A stretch of 59,736 nucleotides of DNA from Spirosoma spitsbergense DSM 19989 (GCF_000374085.1 NZ_KB893565.1:1-59736); one strand, 5' to 3'. Counted from the first letter of the stretch, positions 8,110 to 18,238 are shown. A program made the numbers and translations. The notes: generated by a model from the letters alone, not told the origin.

Positions 8110-9501
8110 ATGGACGATAAGATTGTAGTAGGCCTGGATATCGGGAGTACAAAGATATGCGCGGTGGCCGGGCGTGTGATCAGGAATAACAAAGAGCAGG
8201 AAACGCTCGAAGTACTGGGTGTGGGCGAAACGAACTTAACCGATGGGGTAGCCAAAGGGTCGGTCGTAAACGTCAACAATACAGTGAACGCCATTCGTAA
8301 GGCGGTTACTGAAGCCTCGAATCAGTCGAATCTGGATATCTATGAAGTAAATGTGAGTTTTAGTGGTTCGCACGTAACTTCCGTTAAGGCCAGTGGGAGT
8401 ATCACCCGCTCTTCCTTTGGCGACGAGGTGCAAACGGACGACATCGATCACCTGCTCAACGATATGTACCGTACCTCGGTTCCGGCCGATAAGGAGATCA
8501 TCCACGTGTTGCCCATGGATTTTGTGGTCGATACAGAAACCAACATTCAGCAACCCGTTGGGCGAAACGGCGTGAAACTCGGGGCAGATTTTCAACTCAT
8601 CACGGCGCAGACAACCGCCGTTCGGAATACCCGGAAATGTATTTCGCGCAACAACCTGTTGCAGGATACCATGATGCTGTCTGCTTTGGCTTCCGGCCTG
8701 GCCGTACTAACTGAAGAGGAGAAATACGCCGGTGTAGCCATTGTTGATATTGGCGGTGGTACGACCGAAATGGCGATTTACTACCGAAACGTGTTACGCC
8801 ACATTGCTGTTTTGCCCTGGGCAGGCAATAGCCTGACATCAGACATTCAGGCAGGTTGTAAAATTCTGCCCAATCAGGCGGAGTTACTCAAGAAAAAATT
8901 TGGCAACGCCAATCCGAACGAGTTCAATTTAAACGAAGTCGTTGCCGTACCCGGTCTGATTAATCGCAAACCAAAAGATGTGCTGCTGAAAAACGTAGCG
9001 GTTATCATTGAAGACCGGCTGCGCGAAATTGCGGCTCTGGTACAGGCTGAAATTATTCGGTCGGGTTACGAAGGCAAACTGCTGGGGGGCATTGTACTGA
9101 CGGGCGGCTCAGCGCTGATTCCGGGCGTAGAGGCTATTTTTGCCCGCGTAACCGGCATTGAAGAGGTACGGGTTGGGTATCCTGAAAATCTCGAACCTAA
9201 TGGCCGCGCCGACCTGGTTGGCGATCCTACCTATGCTACGGCCGTTGGCCTGGTGTGGGCTGGCTATAAGACTATCGATAACCGGATTTCGTTTATCAGT
9301 GATCCAAACCGGTCCAATAAAGAAGAAGAACTGGTTGCCTCGCCCAATGTTGTCCGGTCTGGTTCTGTACCACAGAGCAGACCCGCTGCACCTACACCTG
9401 CGCCGGCACCACCGGTTGAGGAGCCAAAGAAAAACTGGTACGACAAACTGAAAGAAATATTCCAGCCGATAAAGGGCGACGAAACGGGCTATTATCCTTA
9501 G
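8110..9501 (+). CDS. ftsA: Cell division protein FtsA
   Basis: A 463-residue actin-fold ATPase that tethers FtsZ to the membrane and recruits later divisome proteins. Visible are the phosphate-1 motif VGLDIGSTKICAV near the N-terminus, the VDIGGGTTE phosphate-2 motif and LTGGSALIPG adenosine motif, then a proline-rich linker and a C-terminal amphipathic helix (NWYDKLKEIFQ) that would bind the membrane. I start it at ATG 8110, eight bases after ftsQ. An in-frame TTG at 8092 would overlap ftsQ and lengthen the protein beyond the usual N-terminus. Confidence 0.96.
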   Translation: MDDKIVVGLDIGSTKICAVAGRVIRNNKEQETLEVLGVGETNLTDGVAKGSVVNVNNTVNAIRKAVTEASNQSNLDIYEVNVSFSGSHVTSVKASGSITRSSFGDEVQTDDIDHLLNDMYRTSVPADKEIIHVLPMDFVVDTETNIQQPVGRNGVKLGADFQLITAQTTAVRNTRKCISRNNLLQDTMMLSALASGLAVLTEEEKYAGVAIVDIGGGTTEMAIYYRNVLRHIAVLPWAGNSLTSDIQAGCKILPNQAELLKKKFGNANPNEFNLNEVVAVPGLINRKPKDVLLKNVAVIIEDRLREIAALVQAEIIRSGYEGKLLGGIVLTGGSALIPGVEAIFARVTGIEEVRVGYPENLEPNGRADLVGDPTYATAVGLVWAGYKTIDNRISFISDPNRSNKEEELVASPNVVRSGSVPQSRPAAPTPAPAPPVEEPKKNWYDKLKEIFQPIKGDETGYYP

Positions 9502-9571
9502 TCTTTAGACGGTATACCGATAATACGGGTATCTCTCATTCGTAAACTAACAGACATTACAAACCCACACG

Positions 9572-11038
9572 ATGACTAATCAGGGCTATAAATTTGAAAT
9601 AACTCCGAACGATAACCCTATCATCATTAAGGTTGTAGGGGTCGGAGGCATGGGCGGTAATGCTGTAAAGCACATGCGGAAAATGGAGATGCATGATGTC
9701 AGTTTTGCCGTGTGCAATACAGACCGTCAGGCACTCATGAGTAACCCCGTCGAAACGAAACTACAACTGGGAGATGGATTGGGAGCCGGTACCGAAGCTA
9801 AAGCAGGCGAAGAAGCCGCGCGTGCCAGTATCGATGAGATACGAAACCTGCTGGCACCTCCCACAAAAATGGTGTTCATTACGGCGGGTATGGGAGGGGG
9901 GACTGGTACAGGGGCGGCACCCGTAGTGGCCGAAGTGGCGCGGGAAATGGGCCTGCTTACGGTAGCCGTCGTAACGGCCCCGTACTGGTATGAAGGCACC
10001 GATAAAAAAGATCAGGCCCGGGAAGGAATTGAAAAGCTCAAAGTAAGCTGCGATACCGTACTCGTGGTGCTGAACGATAAACTGGCTGAACTGTATAGCG
10101 AGTTGACTTGGACAGAGGCCTACGCCCATGCCGATGATGTACTGGCCAATGCTGTGAAAAGTATTGCCGAAATCATCACTACCCAGGGTGATATCAACGC
10201 GGACTTTGCCGACGTGAAGAAAGTGCTCGAAAAAGCCGGTCAGTCCGTCATGGGTTCGGCCGAAATTGGCGGGGGCGAAGATCGGGCTGTGCGAGCTATC
10301 GAAGCCGCTCTGAACTCTCCTTTGCTCAATGACCATGACATCCGGGGAGCGAAACGGATTCTGCTCACGATTTCGTCCAGTAAGAAGCACGCCATGAAGC
10401 TGAAGGAGCAAACGGCTATTTCTGAGTTTGTTTCCCACAAAATTCAGAGTGAAGCCAAGATGTTCAAATTCGGGGCTATCACCGATGATAAGCTGGGTGA
10501 GAACCTGCGTGTAACCATTATTGCGGCTGGCTTCGATGGCGGACCGCTCGATGGACTGGAAGGTACTATGCCTCCGGTTGTTGAGACGGTTATCCAGGAG
10601 CCCGAACCTCAACCGGAGCAGGACGATACCCCCCAGGATGGTGTGTCACTGGATGAAGTACCCCAGAATGAGAGAAAGGAAGAACTCGTACTGGTTGATG
10701 CCGATGGTGAAGAAGAGCCTGAGACCAGGATGCCCGTTGACAAGCAAACGCCCACCAATGGACACAACGGAGGAAAAATTATCGTTGCCTCCGAACCACC
10801 TATTGTTGACCGAAATCCCTATAAGAGCGATACCCACGATACCGACGTACTGGAGTTAGATAATGAGGAACGTCCCAGCGATGAACGGCTGATTCAGCAG
10901 ATAGTAGATGCCTTCGTGAAAAACCAGTACTTAGCCGCCGACCTCGATAAGCCTGCTTTCGAGCGTAACAAGACCGTGTTGTATTCAATCCCAATGCTGG
11001 CCGAGCAGGACTTTGTCCGCTCCAAGCTGAATGATTAG
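9572..11038 (+). CDS. ftsZ: Cell division GTPase FtsZ
   Basis: A 488-residue tubulin homologue that forms the cytokinetic ring. The GTP loop GGGTGTG is at residues 108-114, the N-terminal [10 protein letters not shown] loop at about residues 24-33, and the synergy loop NADFADVK follows later. After the GTPase core comes a long acidic, low-complexity linker (about residues 330-450). The C-terminal conserved peptide resembles LDKPAFERN, followed by an extra tail ending SKLND, a Bacteroidota-type arrangement. It is the last gene of the cluster and is closed by a strong terminator. Confidence 0.98.
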   Translation: MTNQGYKFEITPNDNPIIIKVVGVGGMGGNAVKHMRKMEMHDVSFAVCNTDRQALMSNPVETKLQLGDGLGAGTEAKAGEEAARASIDEIRNLLAPPTKMVFITAGMGGGTGTGAAPVVAEVAREMGLLTVAVVTAPYWYEGTDKKDQAREGIEKLKVSCDTVLVVLNDKLAELYSELTWTEAYAHADDVLANAVKSIAEIITTQGDINADFADVKKVLEKAGQSVMGSAEIGGGEDRAVRAIEAALNSPLLNDHDIRGAKRILLTISSSKKHAMKLKEQTAISEFVSHKIQSEAKMFKFGAITDDKLGENLRVTIIAAGFDGGPLDGLEGTMPPVVETVIQEPEPQPEQDDTPQDGVSLDEVPQNERKEELVLVDADGEEEPETRMPVDKQTPTNGHNGGKIIVASEPPIVDRNPYKSDTHDTDVLELDNEERPSDERLIQQIVDAFVKNQYLAADLDKPAFERNKTVLYSIPMLAEQDFVRSKLND

Positions 11039-11061
11039 CGTATCAGTACCCTTCATTTATG

Positions 11062-11093
11062 GCAGAGACGCGCAAATCGTCTCTGCTTTTTTT
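11062..11093 (+). terminator. Rho-independent terminator of the cell-wall/division operon
   Basis: A perfect nine-base stem (GCAGAGACG at 11062-11070, complement at 11078-11086), seven-base loop, and seven T residues immediately after. It lies 23 bases past the ftsZ stop and just before the next gene, so that gene likely has little or no separate leader. Confidence 0.92.
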
Positions 11094-11100
11094 ATGACCG

Positions 11101-11805
11101 ATGCAACCAACTTCCACCACCGTTAAAGAGACCATTCTGGCGCTAGCCCAACCTGAAAGAGCTGCTGCACTGCTGCACTTTTTTAAAACAGCACCAGGTC
11201 AATATGGGGAAGGGGACCGGTTTCTGGGCCTGTCAATGCCGCAACAGCACGCTATCGTTAAGCAATACCGCCAACTACCTGTCAGCGAAACCGAATACCT
11301 GGTGCGTGACGAGTATCACGAATGCCGAATGGTAGGATTACTTATATGGGTTACGCAGACCCGTGAAGGTAACTCACTTCAACGAGCCGAAATCCTGGAA
11401 CGCTATCTGGCCAATCGACAGTACATCAACAATTGGGATTTGGTCGACGTTACGTGTCCGCATATACTGGGTCGGCATGTCATTCAGAGTAACCGGTCTG
11501 TTTTGTATGATCTGGCCCGCGAAGACCATCTTTGGAGTCAGCGCATGGCCATCGTGTCGACCATTGCCCTGATTCGGCTGGGTCAATTTAGTGATACCTT
11601 TGCCCTTACCGAATTACTGTTGCCCCACAGGCACGACCTTATTCATAAGGCCATCGGCTGGATGTTGCGCGAAGTAGGTAAGCGCAATGCCGATGCCCTG
11701 GAAGAATTTCTGCACGACCACATCCGTCAACTGCCCCGAACGTCCCTTCGGTATGCCATCGAACGGTTCGAGCCAGCCCGCAGACGTTATTATCTGGATT
11801 TGTAA
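11101..11805 (+). CDS. DNA alkylation repair protein, AlkD-like
   Basis: A 234-residue HEAT-like-repeat DNA glycosylase (DNA alkylation repair family, PF08713) expected to excise N3- and N7-alkylated purines. The NNWDLVD motif places W112 and D116, and W187 follows in WMLREVGKR. These appear to match the W109, D113 and W187 of the Bacillus cereus AlkD, from memory of that structure. Length fits the family. It sits between two terminators, so it is monocistronic, with a start ATG at 11101 only eight bases after the T-run of the ftsZ terminator; how it is transcribed is unclear. Confidence 0.9.
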   Translation: MQPTSTTVKETILALAQPERAAALLHFFKTAPGQYGEGDRFLGLSMPQQHAIVKQYRQLPVSETEYLVRDEYHECRMVGLLIWVTQTREGNSLQRAEILERYLANRQYINNWDLVDVTCPHILGRHVIQSNRSVLYDLAREDHLWSQRMAIVSTIALIRLGQFSDTFALTELLLPHRHDLIHKAIGWMLREVGKRNADALEEFLHDHIRQLPRTSLRYAIERFEPARRRYYLDL

Positions 11806-11817
11806 GGATGGGTAGAT

Positions 11818-11864
11818 AATAAAATGAGCCGGGTCAGTGAAATCCTGAACCGGCTCATTTTATT
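11818..11864. terminator. Bidirectional terminator between the AlkD-like gene and ffh
   Basis: A 15-base perfect inverted repeat (arms 11818-11832 and 11850-11864) with an A/T outer part and GC core, between two convergent genes. A-run on one side and T-run on the other allow it to act in both directions. Confidence 0.88.
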
Positions 11865-11883
11865 TCCGGGAAGTGTGTTTACC

Positions 11884-13203
11884 CTATCGCATCATTTTAT
11901 TCAGCTTGCCCGATGCCTGCATGGTATTCATTTTTTTCATCATCTTCCGCATCTCGTCAAACTGCTTCAGCAGGTTGTTCACCTGTTGAATATCCGTACC
12001 GCTGCCGTTGGCAATGCGTTTTTTACGGCTTCCGTCAATGATGTCGGGACGTTGGCGTTCCTTGGGCGTCATGGAACCAATAATAGCTTCGATGGGCTTG
12101 AATGAGTCATTGTCGATGTCTAAATCTTTAACCATTTTACCCATACCGGGAATCATGCCGAGCAAGTCTTTCACGTTACCCATCTTCTTGATCTGCTGTA
12201 ACTGACTCAGGAAATCGTCGAAGTCGAACTGATTCTTCCGCATCTTGGCGTTGATGCGTTTGGCTTCGTCTTCGTCGAAAGCCTGCTGCGCCCGTTCTAC
12301 CAGCGAAATCACGTCGCCCATACCCAGAATCCGACTGGCCATCCGGTCGGGGTAGAACACGTCGAGGGCTTCCATTTTCTCACCCGTGCTGATAAACTTG
12401 ATGGGCTTATTTACAACCGTTTTGATGGACAGAGCCGCTCCACCCCGGGCGTCGCCATCAAGTTTGGTCAGTACAACGCCATCAAAATTAAGTCGTTCGT
12501 TGAAGGTTTTGGCTGTATTAACAGCGTCCTGCCCCGTCATGGAGTCGACTACAAACAGGGTTTCGCTGGGCGAAATGGCCTTTTTCACGGCTTCAATCTC
12601 CTGCATCATGACTTCATCGACGGCCAGACGACCGGCCGTGTCTACAATCACAATTTTTTTACCGGTTTTACGGGCCTGACTAATGGCATTGGTTACGATG
12701 GCAACCGCATCCTTATTCTCCGGCTCGGCATACACCTCTACACCAACCTGCTCGCCCAGTACTTTCAACTGGTCGATAGCGGCCGGACGATAAATATCGG
12801 CGGCAACCAGTAGTACATTGCGCCCCTGCTTTTTCAGATAAGCAGCTAACTTACCTGAAAATGTCGTTTTCCCAGATCCCTGCAACCCCGCAATCAGAAT
12901 AACGGCGGGTTCTCCTTTTAAATTGATGCCCTGAGCTTCGCCCCCCATGAGTTCAGTCAGCTCTTCCTGAACGATTTTGACGAACAATTGACCCGGCTCA
13001 ACGGAGATAAGTACCTTTCGGTCAAGGGCTTTTTCCCGAATCCGGTCGGTAATATCCTTGGCTACCTTGTAGTTTACGTCGGCATCGGTCAGGGCGCGAC
13101 GAACTTCTTTGATGGTAGCGGCAACGTTAATTTCAGTGATGCGGCCCTGCCCTTTCAGGGTTTTGATGGCCTTATTGAGTTTATCCTGGAGGTTCTCGAA
13201 CAT
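11884..13203 (-). CDS. ffh: Signal recognition particle GTPase Ffh
   Basis: A 439-residue SRP54 protein that binds 4.5S RNA and signal sequences and delivers ribosomes to FtsY at the membrane. It shows the N domain, the G1 loop GLQGSGKTTFSGKLA, the DTAGR G3 motif, the TKLDGDARGGAALS G4 region and the methionine-rich M domain toward the C-terminus (GMIPGMGKM, then MRKMMKKMNTM). Length is typical. It converges on the AlkD-like gene and is followed in its own direction by the bidirectional terminator. Confidence 0.97.
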   Translation of the reverse strand: MFENLQDKLNKAIKTLKGQGRITEINVAATIKEVRRALTDADVNYKVAKDITDRIREKALDRKVLISVEPGQLFVKIVQEELTELMGGEAQGINLKGEPAVILIAGLQGSGKTTFSGKLAAYLKKQGRNVLLVAADIYRPAAIDQLKVLGEQVGVEVYAEPENKDAVAIVTNAISQARKTGKKIVIVDTAGRLAVDEVMMQEIEAVKKAISPSETLFVVDSMTGQDAVNTAKTFNERLNFDGVVLTKLDGDARGGAALSIKTVVNKPIKFISTGEKMEALDVFYPDRMASRILGMGDVISLVERAQQAFDEDEAKRINAKMRKNQFDFDDFLSQLQQIKKMGNVKDLLGMIPGMGKMVKDLDIDNDSFKPIEAIIGSMTPKERQRPDIIDGSRKKRIANGSGTDIQQVNNLLKQFDEMRKMMKKMNTMQASGKLNKMMR

Positions 13204-13221
13204 GCGTTTTCAGACTTCATG

Positions 13222-13275
13222 CCGGACGAGTCCGGTTCGTTTTGGTACTGTAATGTCTTTGTAAGCACAAAGATA
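13222..13275 (-). promoter_or_regulatory. Probable ffh promoter and structured leader
   Basis: Read on the minus strand, TATCTTTG (13268-13275) is a perfect match to the Bacteroidota -7 element TAnnTTTG, placing transcription start near 13262 and a leader of about 58 bases. No clear -33 TTTG is seen. The leader holds a hairpin CTTTG...CAAAG that overlaps the -7 element (13257-13272) and a tight palindrome CCGGAC-GA-GTCCGG (13222-13235). Function of these is inferred only. Confidence 0.45.
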
Positions 13276-13347
13276 ATCGTTTCCGGCGCGTAATGCGTAT
13301 TCGAGTACCAGGCCTTTTACGCAATCCGTCTGGCATAAAAGCACTCA

Positions 13348-14529
13348 TCACCAAACAGAACCACCCCACACAAAATCACTGAATCCGCTGGCTGGCCAAT
13401 GACGACCTATCAAGCGGCTGTCCGATAAGTCCAGGAGTTTGGCCCGGCCATTGAGTACCTTCACATCCTGTGGTGTGCAGGTTTCCTTCACCTCAAAGGC
13501 CTGATTTCGGTCCAGGATGAAATCTATTTCGGTGCCGGTTGTGCGTTCGTAGTAGTTAAGCGGACCTAATCGGGTTAGTTGATTCGCAATGGCATTTTCG
13601 AATAATTGGCCGCTGCTTACCTGTCCCATAAGCTGCAGCAGACCCGTATCCGAGAAATAGAACTTGGGTTGTTTTGTCAACTCTTTGTTCAAACCACCCG
13701 TGTACGGGCGGACGATCTGAATAAAATAGGTGTATTCCAGTAAGTGCAGATAATCTTTGACCTTGTTCCGATTCTCACCAATCAGACTGGCTAACTTGCT
13801 GTAATCCATACGGCTCCCTACGCGAACTGCCAATAGTTGAATCAATTTGTAGAGTGTGTCGCTCAGGCTAAAATCGGCCAGTAATTTTATGTCTAACTCG
13901 ATATAGGCATTCAAAACGTCTTTCAGATAATCCGTTTTTTCCTGCGCTGAGTCGGATAAAACTACCTCCGGGAAACCACCGTACTGGACAAACTCTTCGT
14001 ATAAACCAAGCCATCGATCATAAAACGTAAACAGAAAGGGTTGCATTCTACCCACCTGTAGCCCGTTCAAATCCTGATTCCTGAACAGCAAAAACTCCTC
14101 AAAGTCGAGGGTATGCATCTCAAAAATCTGCTTCCGTCCCGCTAAACTTTCGGAGAAATGATTCTTTAAATAAAACGAGCTTGAGCCGGTAACGATAAAC
14201 TTTATGTTGTACGTATCGTACAAACTTTTGATTACGCTGGTAATGGCGGGCACTAGCTGAATTTCGTCCAGGGCCACTACCGCCGGTTCGGTAAACGAGA
14301 GGCCCAACGCCTGTAGGCCGCGTTCGATGTCGTTGTAGGATTGTTGATTAAAGAGAATGCGGTTCTCGATTCGTTCCAAATCCAGATACAAGACGTTGGT
14401 GTGCGGCACCCTGTTTAGCAAATGGCGCACCGCCGTTGACTTGCCGACCCGGCGCATACCCGTAATAACGGTTACCTGCTTTTTCAACAGGTGCGCTTCC
14501 AGTTCTTCATAAATCTTTCTTCTAAACAT
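13348..14529 (-). CDS. AAA ATPase with DUF4143-like C-terminal domain
   Basis: A 393-residue protein of the widespread prokaryotic ATPase family with an AAA_14-type N-terminal domain and a DUF4143-like nuclease-fold C-terminus. The Walker A loop GMRRVGKST, the Walker B VALDEIQ and the sensor-like VTGSSSFYLK are all clear, as is the later EIDFILD...EVKET segment, which recalls PD-(D/E)XK folds. The family's biological role is unsettled. I start it at ATG 14529, since the upstream in-frame start adds only MCKIPVF. It lies alone between ffh and a large unrelated gene. No partner gene hints at its function. Confidence 0.85.
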   Translation of the reverse strand: MFRRKIYEELEAHLLKKQVTVITGMRRVGKSTAVRHLLNRVPHTNVLYLDLERIENRILFNQQSYNDIERGLQALGLSFTEPAVVALDEIQLVPAITSVIKSLYDTYNIKFIVTGSSSFYLKNHFSESLAGRKQIFEMHTLDFEEFLLFRNQDLNGLQVGRMQPFLFTFYDRWLGLYEEFVQYGGFPEVVLSDSAQEKTDYLKDVLNAYIELDIKLLADFSLSDTLYKLIQLLAVRVGSRMDYSKLASLIGENRNKVKDYLHLLEYTYFIQIVRPYTGGLNKELTKQPKFYFSDTGLLQLMGQVSSGQLFENAIANQLTRLGPLNYYERTTGTEIDFILDRNQAFEVKETCTPQDVKVLNGRAKLLDLSDSRLIGRHWPASGFSDFVWGGSVW

Positions 14530-14536
14530 AAAAACT

Positions 14537-14575
14537 GGTATTTTGCACAAAAAAAATGTAAAATACCTATATTTG
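14537..14575. promoter_or_regulatory. Inverted repeat and promoter-like element upstream of the ATPase gene
   Basis: GGTATTTT (14537-14544) and its complement (14560-14567) form an eight-base inverted repeat with a 15-base A-rich spacer, within 40 bases of the ATPase start. Overlapping on the plus strand, TATATTTG (14568-14575) matches the -7 element, yet it points toward 14576-14755 where no plus-strand gene is seen. The site may be an operator for the ATPase gene; an antisense or small RNA start is possible but unsupported. Confidence 0.3.
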
Positions 14576-14755
14576 TGTAGCTTATGAAATGCTGATAGTG
14601 CTTTTAAAGAAAAACGGTCTCTATTGATACTGCCGACCGATTCGAACGGTTTTTACCAACAAGCCATTCCGCAATAGCAACTGTTTACACCAGTCTGGCA
14701 GCTAAATCCATGTGATGCTGAGAGAAAATAGGGTGTGGCATGTTAAATACTGGGC

Positions 14756-17700
14756 CTACCGAACGGACAGCACCCAGGAGAAGGAGATGGGGGCGCCCTC
14801 ATTAGAGATGCCCTGCACTACAATCCGCAATCGTTTGGCCATATCGTTGAGCGGGAAGACCAGGTTAGCCAGTCCGTCAGGGCCGCTCTCGCCCAGCGGT
14901 TGCCAGAATAGCACATCCCGCCGGTCGGGCCAGGGATTGACTTCCGGGGTTTCGTACCGGGGCACGTAAAATTCGCGTGGGGTGGCAAAGCCGTTCACCG
15001 TCGTGGCCACACTAGTGTGCTCCGGCAGGACCAGTTCTCCGCCTTTCTTTGTGTAAATGGCAATGACACCGTTAGCACTACGCGCCCCGTAGATGCTGGC
15101 AGTACCCGCATTTCTCAGTAGCTCAACACGGCTAACCGACGACCCACTAACTGACTCCAATATATCCTTCAATATAGTCTTGTCAATAATCACTCCGTCA
15201 AGTAGGTACAGCGGTGAGTTGTTGCCTAAACTAGAGTAGTTGCGATTAAGCAATAGATTCATTCCGGGTACCTGAGGCAGCATTTCCGCAAGCGTCTGGC
15301 TCCTATTTACATCTTTAGGTACAAATACGCCATCGGCCTCCCCGTGTATGCTTGCCTGTTGCTCCGCTGCCGAACGTTCAGGAGTGAGCTTAGATGCTCT
15401 TACAACCACTTCAGCCAACTGCCGGGCCGTCGAGTCGCGGTAGAATGCAGGCCAGGCCGTCTGACGCAGCTGGGCGTCAGACAGAGTTTCTGCGTCGATT
15501 TGTTGTAGCGTAGCCAGCGGTTGAGTACTGAATCGGGTGCCCGGCGCGTCGAAGGTTACCACCGCATCAGCCGACTGGAGCGCACGGGCCACCACCCGTA
15601 CCGTATCGGTCACCAGCAGCCCATCCAGCCGAAAAGCACCCTGCCCGTCGGTATCGAGGCTACGCAGTATTTTCTGGCCATTCTGTTCCAGCTGGAGAAG
15701 TACCGCACTCCGGGTTACAAGCTTTCCCCGGCGGTCATTGACGTGGCCACTTAAACGCCAGCCCCCGGTCGAATCGGCGGGTTGGGGCGCAGGCAACCGT
15801 CGCCAGCCCTGGGTTAGCAACAGGTTATCGAGGTCGCGCAGCCGGTCGGGTTCCAGATAGTAAGCGGGTGATTCAACTGCGCCCCGCAAGCCACTCGTTA
15901 GTAGCAAATGCGTTCGGATACTGGGCGGGAGCGTGTCGGGTGGCAGTTGGTCCGCGTCCGTAACCGATGCCGACCAACTGCCCGCTACCGGATAGTTATC
16001 CGCATCCCGAAACGTTAGCCCCAGCCCCACCGTTTGGCGGGCTTCGTACCGGGGCTTGCCCAGGGCTACCCGCATCTGGATGGCTTCGGTACGCTCCGGA
16101 ACGAACACCAGCCGCTCGGCACGGGGCTGACCGGTCTGGTCCCACAGTGTGAGTCGGCATACGCCGGCCGGCAAACTGCTAAGGGGCAATGTAAACTGCG
16201 CTTCCCCCTTGGGCAGCGACCATTTCTGCCGGTACATCAACTGCTCCCGGCTTTGTAGCGTGATGTACACCGGTTGCTGTTCATAGCGGCCCGTTGCCCG
16301 CACCCGTACCGTAAGCCGCATACTGTCCGAGACAGCATCGGCAGAAAGGCTCCAGCCTTCCGCTTCGGCAACGGGTAACAAAACGGGTTGGCTAACCACA
16401 TTCGGTATCGGCTCAATCAGGGCCCTGTAGGACTTCCCCGCCTGCGGGGTGATGGCTACCCGCCCCATGCCCAGCGCATTGGTACTGAACTGCGCTATGG
16501 CTACCCCAGCCGGGTCAACGATGCGCCCGCTAACGGCCTGCCCCCGTCCGGTGGAGCGCAGTGCCTTGATGCCCAGATTCGCTGGCACGCCCACCAGCCA
16601 CCGTCCTCCTTCGGGTAAAAACTGGATGTCGAGCGAGTCGGTTGAGACTGGCTCCGTGGCCGTACCGGGAGCCAGCCCCCGTCCTGCCCGGCCAGTTGCC
16701 ACTTCCGAACCCGACTGTTTCAGGCTAAAAATGGTCAACGACCGTTCAAAAGCGGGTCCATTGGCTATTTGGTCCAGCGCGGTATAGGCCCGCAGCCGGT
16801 ACGTTCCCGCCGACAGTGTATCGGCCAACCGGAAACTGGCGGCCACCCGCCCATCGGCCAACTGTAGCCATTGATGCTGAACTACCCGGCCCGTTGGCGC
16901 GATCAGTTCGACCTGCAACACGCCTTTGCGCCCGGCTACCGGCAGTTGCCGGGCGGCATCCAACACGTAAGCACTCAGCCAGAGCTGGTCGCCAGTGTAG
17001 TAAAAACCTTTATCAGTCTGCACATACACGATGGGAGCTGTACGCTCATACTGCCGTTGGCGCAGGGCGTCCAGCGAGTCCAGTTCCGCATCGGGTTTGG
17101 CGGGTCGGCCGGCCTCGATGTCGGTTGGGATCAGGTTTTCGGCATCGGCGGGCAGCCAGTCTACGGGCAGCAGCGTAGCCAGCCGTTCACTGCCCAGGTA
17201 CCCCCGCACATCCAGTCCGTTGCCCTGCGTTATTCCCCCGTTGGTGGTTAGTTCCACAGACTGATTGGGTAACAGCAGCATCGAGTAGGCATAGGGGGAA
17301 TCACGGTAGGGAGAATTGGCCGTGTAGACCCGGTTATAATAGACTTCCAGCGGTTGAGAGGACACCAGCCGACGCTCAAAAGGCAGATCACCAGGCAGAA
17401 ACAGGGCGCGGGCCTGGTCGGGGCCGAGGTAGTGTCGCTCCGTGGTGCGCACCAGTGGCAAAAGCTGATTCACGTTGTTGTCGCCGGTCAGCGGGGTCTG
17501 GTAAACGGTATAGCCCGCCCGCTCATGCGTACCCGTCAGCAAACTGGCCAGCAGGTGTTGCAGTGACCCGTGGTACGCCTTCTGCCGACCAGCCTGCCAT
17601 TTGGCCTGCTGTCGGGCATCGGTAGTTGTCAATTCTTCAAACCGGGCGGTACCGGCAAAGTTCATACGGCTCCGGTAGACATCAAAATGCAGCAAATCGT

Positions 17701-18238
17701 AGTGCAGTCGGTAACCCAGGGCTTCATTGTCAATGACCAGCGGCTCGGTGGCCGATGCCAGCAGGCGGCCCTTTTCCTCCTGGAAGGAAAGCACATTGGG
17801 GTTACTGATGTGGCACTGCCGCGCCTGCGGGCGGCTACCCAGCAGTTCGCGGCTGAACTGCCGAAACTGTCGTTCCCAGACTTTATTGTAGCGACCCGTA
17901 ACGGTAACGGCCGCTAGGGCCTGACCAGTGGGGTCGAGTTTAAGATCGATGGTGCGGGCATTGCTCAGGCGCAGCGACTGACGAATGGTTTGGTAGCCCA
18001 GGCTGGAGCCTACCAGTTCCTGGTTGCCCAGCGGCACGTTCGTGAGTTGGTATACTCCATTTTCATCAGCGGTGGTGCCACGCGATGTGTTGTTGATGTA
18101 AACCGTAGCGAAGGGAAGCGTCTGCCCCGTTTTGGCATCCAGCACCCGACCTTTCAGGCTGGTAACCGGCGTTTGTGCGTGGGCGAGATCAGCGAGTAGG
18201 CAACACGTGAGTAGGCAACACTTAAACAAGGCACTCAT
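14756..18238 (-). CDS. Large secreted protein: carboxypeptidase regulatory, macroglobulin-like and TonB plug domains, no barrel
   Basis: A 1160-residue protein with a cleaved signal peptide (ending AHAQ near residue 22), then a carboxypeptidase-regulatory-like beta-sandwich (about 28-110; LKGRVLDAKTGQTLPFATV). A central part shows macroglobulin MG2-like features, for example IVYVQTDKGFYYTGDQLWL. Near residues 1000-1085 there is a TonB receptor plug-like domain (LYLLDGVIID, VSRVELLRNAGTASIYGARS, NGVIAIYTKK). It then ends with a short DVLFWQPL...-type sandwich and no transmembrane beta-barrel of about 500-700 residues, so it is not a full receptor. Such proteins are common in Bacteroidota but uncharacterised. 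It may be periplasmic or surface attached. The gene is monocistronic, with AT-rich sequence upstream. Confidence 0.75.
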   Translation of the reverse strand: MSALFKCCLLTCCLLADLAHAQTPVTSLKGRVLDAKTGQTLPFATVYINNTSRGTTADENGVYQLTNVPLGNQELVGSSLGYQTIRQSLRLSNARTIDLKLDPTGQALAAVTVTGRYNKVWERQFRQFSRELLGSRPQARQCHISNPNVLSFQEEKGRLLASATEPLVIDNEALGYRLHYDLLHFDVYRSRMNFAGTARFEELTTTDARQQAKWQAGRQKAYHGSLQHLLASLLTGTHERAGYTVYQTPLTGDNNVNQLLPLVRTTERHYLGPDQARALFLPGDLPFERRLVSSQPLEVYYNRVYTANSPYRDSPYAYSMLLLPNQSVELTTNGGITQGNGLDVRGYLGSERLATLLPVDWLPADAENLIPTDIEAGRPAKPDAELDSLDALRQRQYERTAPIVYVQTDKGFYYTGDQLWLSAYVLDAARQLPVAGRKGVLQVELIAPTGRVVQHQWLQLADGRVAASFRLADTLSAGTYRLRAYTALDQIANGPAFERSLTIFSLKQSGSEVATGRAGRGLAPGTATEPVSTDSLDIQFLPEGGRWLVGVPANLGIKALRSTGRGQAVSGRIVDPAGVAIAQFSTNALGMGRVAITPQAGKSYRALIEPIPNVVSQPVLLPVAEAEGWSLSADAVSDSMRLTVRVRATGRYEQQPVYITLQSREQLMYRQKWSLPKGEAQFTLPLSSLPAGVCRLTLWDQTGQPRAERLVFVPERTEAIQMRVALGKPRYEARQTVGLGLTFRDADNYPVAGSWSASVTDADQLPPDTLPPSIRTHLLLTSGLRGAVESPAYYLEPDRLRDLDNLLLTQGWRRLPAPQPADSTGGWRLSGHVNDRRGKLVTRSAVLLQLEQNGQKILRSLDTDGQGAFRLDGLLVTDTVRVVARALQSADAVVTFDAPGTRFSTQPLATLQQIDAETLSDAQLRQTAWPAFYRDSTARQLAEVVVRASKLTPERSAAEQQASIHGEADGVFVPKDVNRSQTLAEMLPQVPGMNLLLNRNYSSLGNNSPLYLLDGVIIDKTILKDILESVSGSSVSRVELLRNAGTASIYGARSANGVIAIYTKKGGELVLPEHTSVATTVNGFATPREFYVPRYETPEVNPWPDRRDVLFWQPLGESGPDGLANLVFPLNDMAKRLRIVVQGISNEGAPISFSWVLSVR

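Noticed and set aside
9761..10612. A 283-residue open frame antisense to ftsZ
   Set aside because: It lies wholly opposite a certain gene and has cysteine/histidine-rich shadow composition with no domain.
14568..14755. A small RNA starting at the plus-strand promoter-like TATATTTG
   Set aside because: No terminator or stable fold is visible downstream and the -33 element is absent.
14756..18238. A full TonB-dependent receptor
   Set aside because: The sequence stops about 75 residues after the plug domain, leaving no room for a transmembrane barrel.
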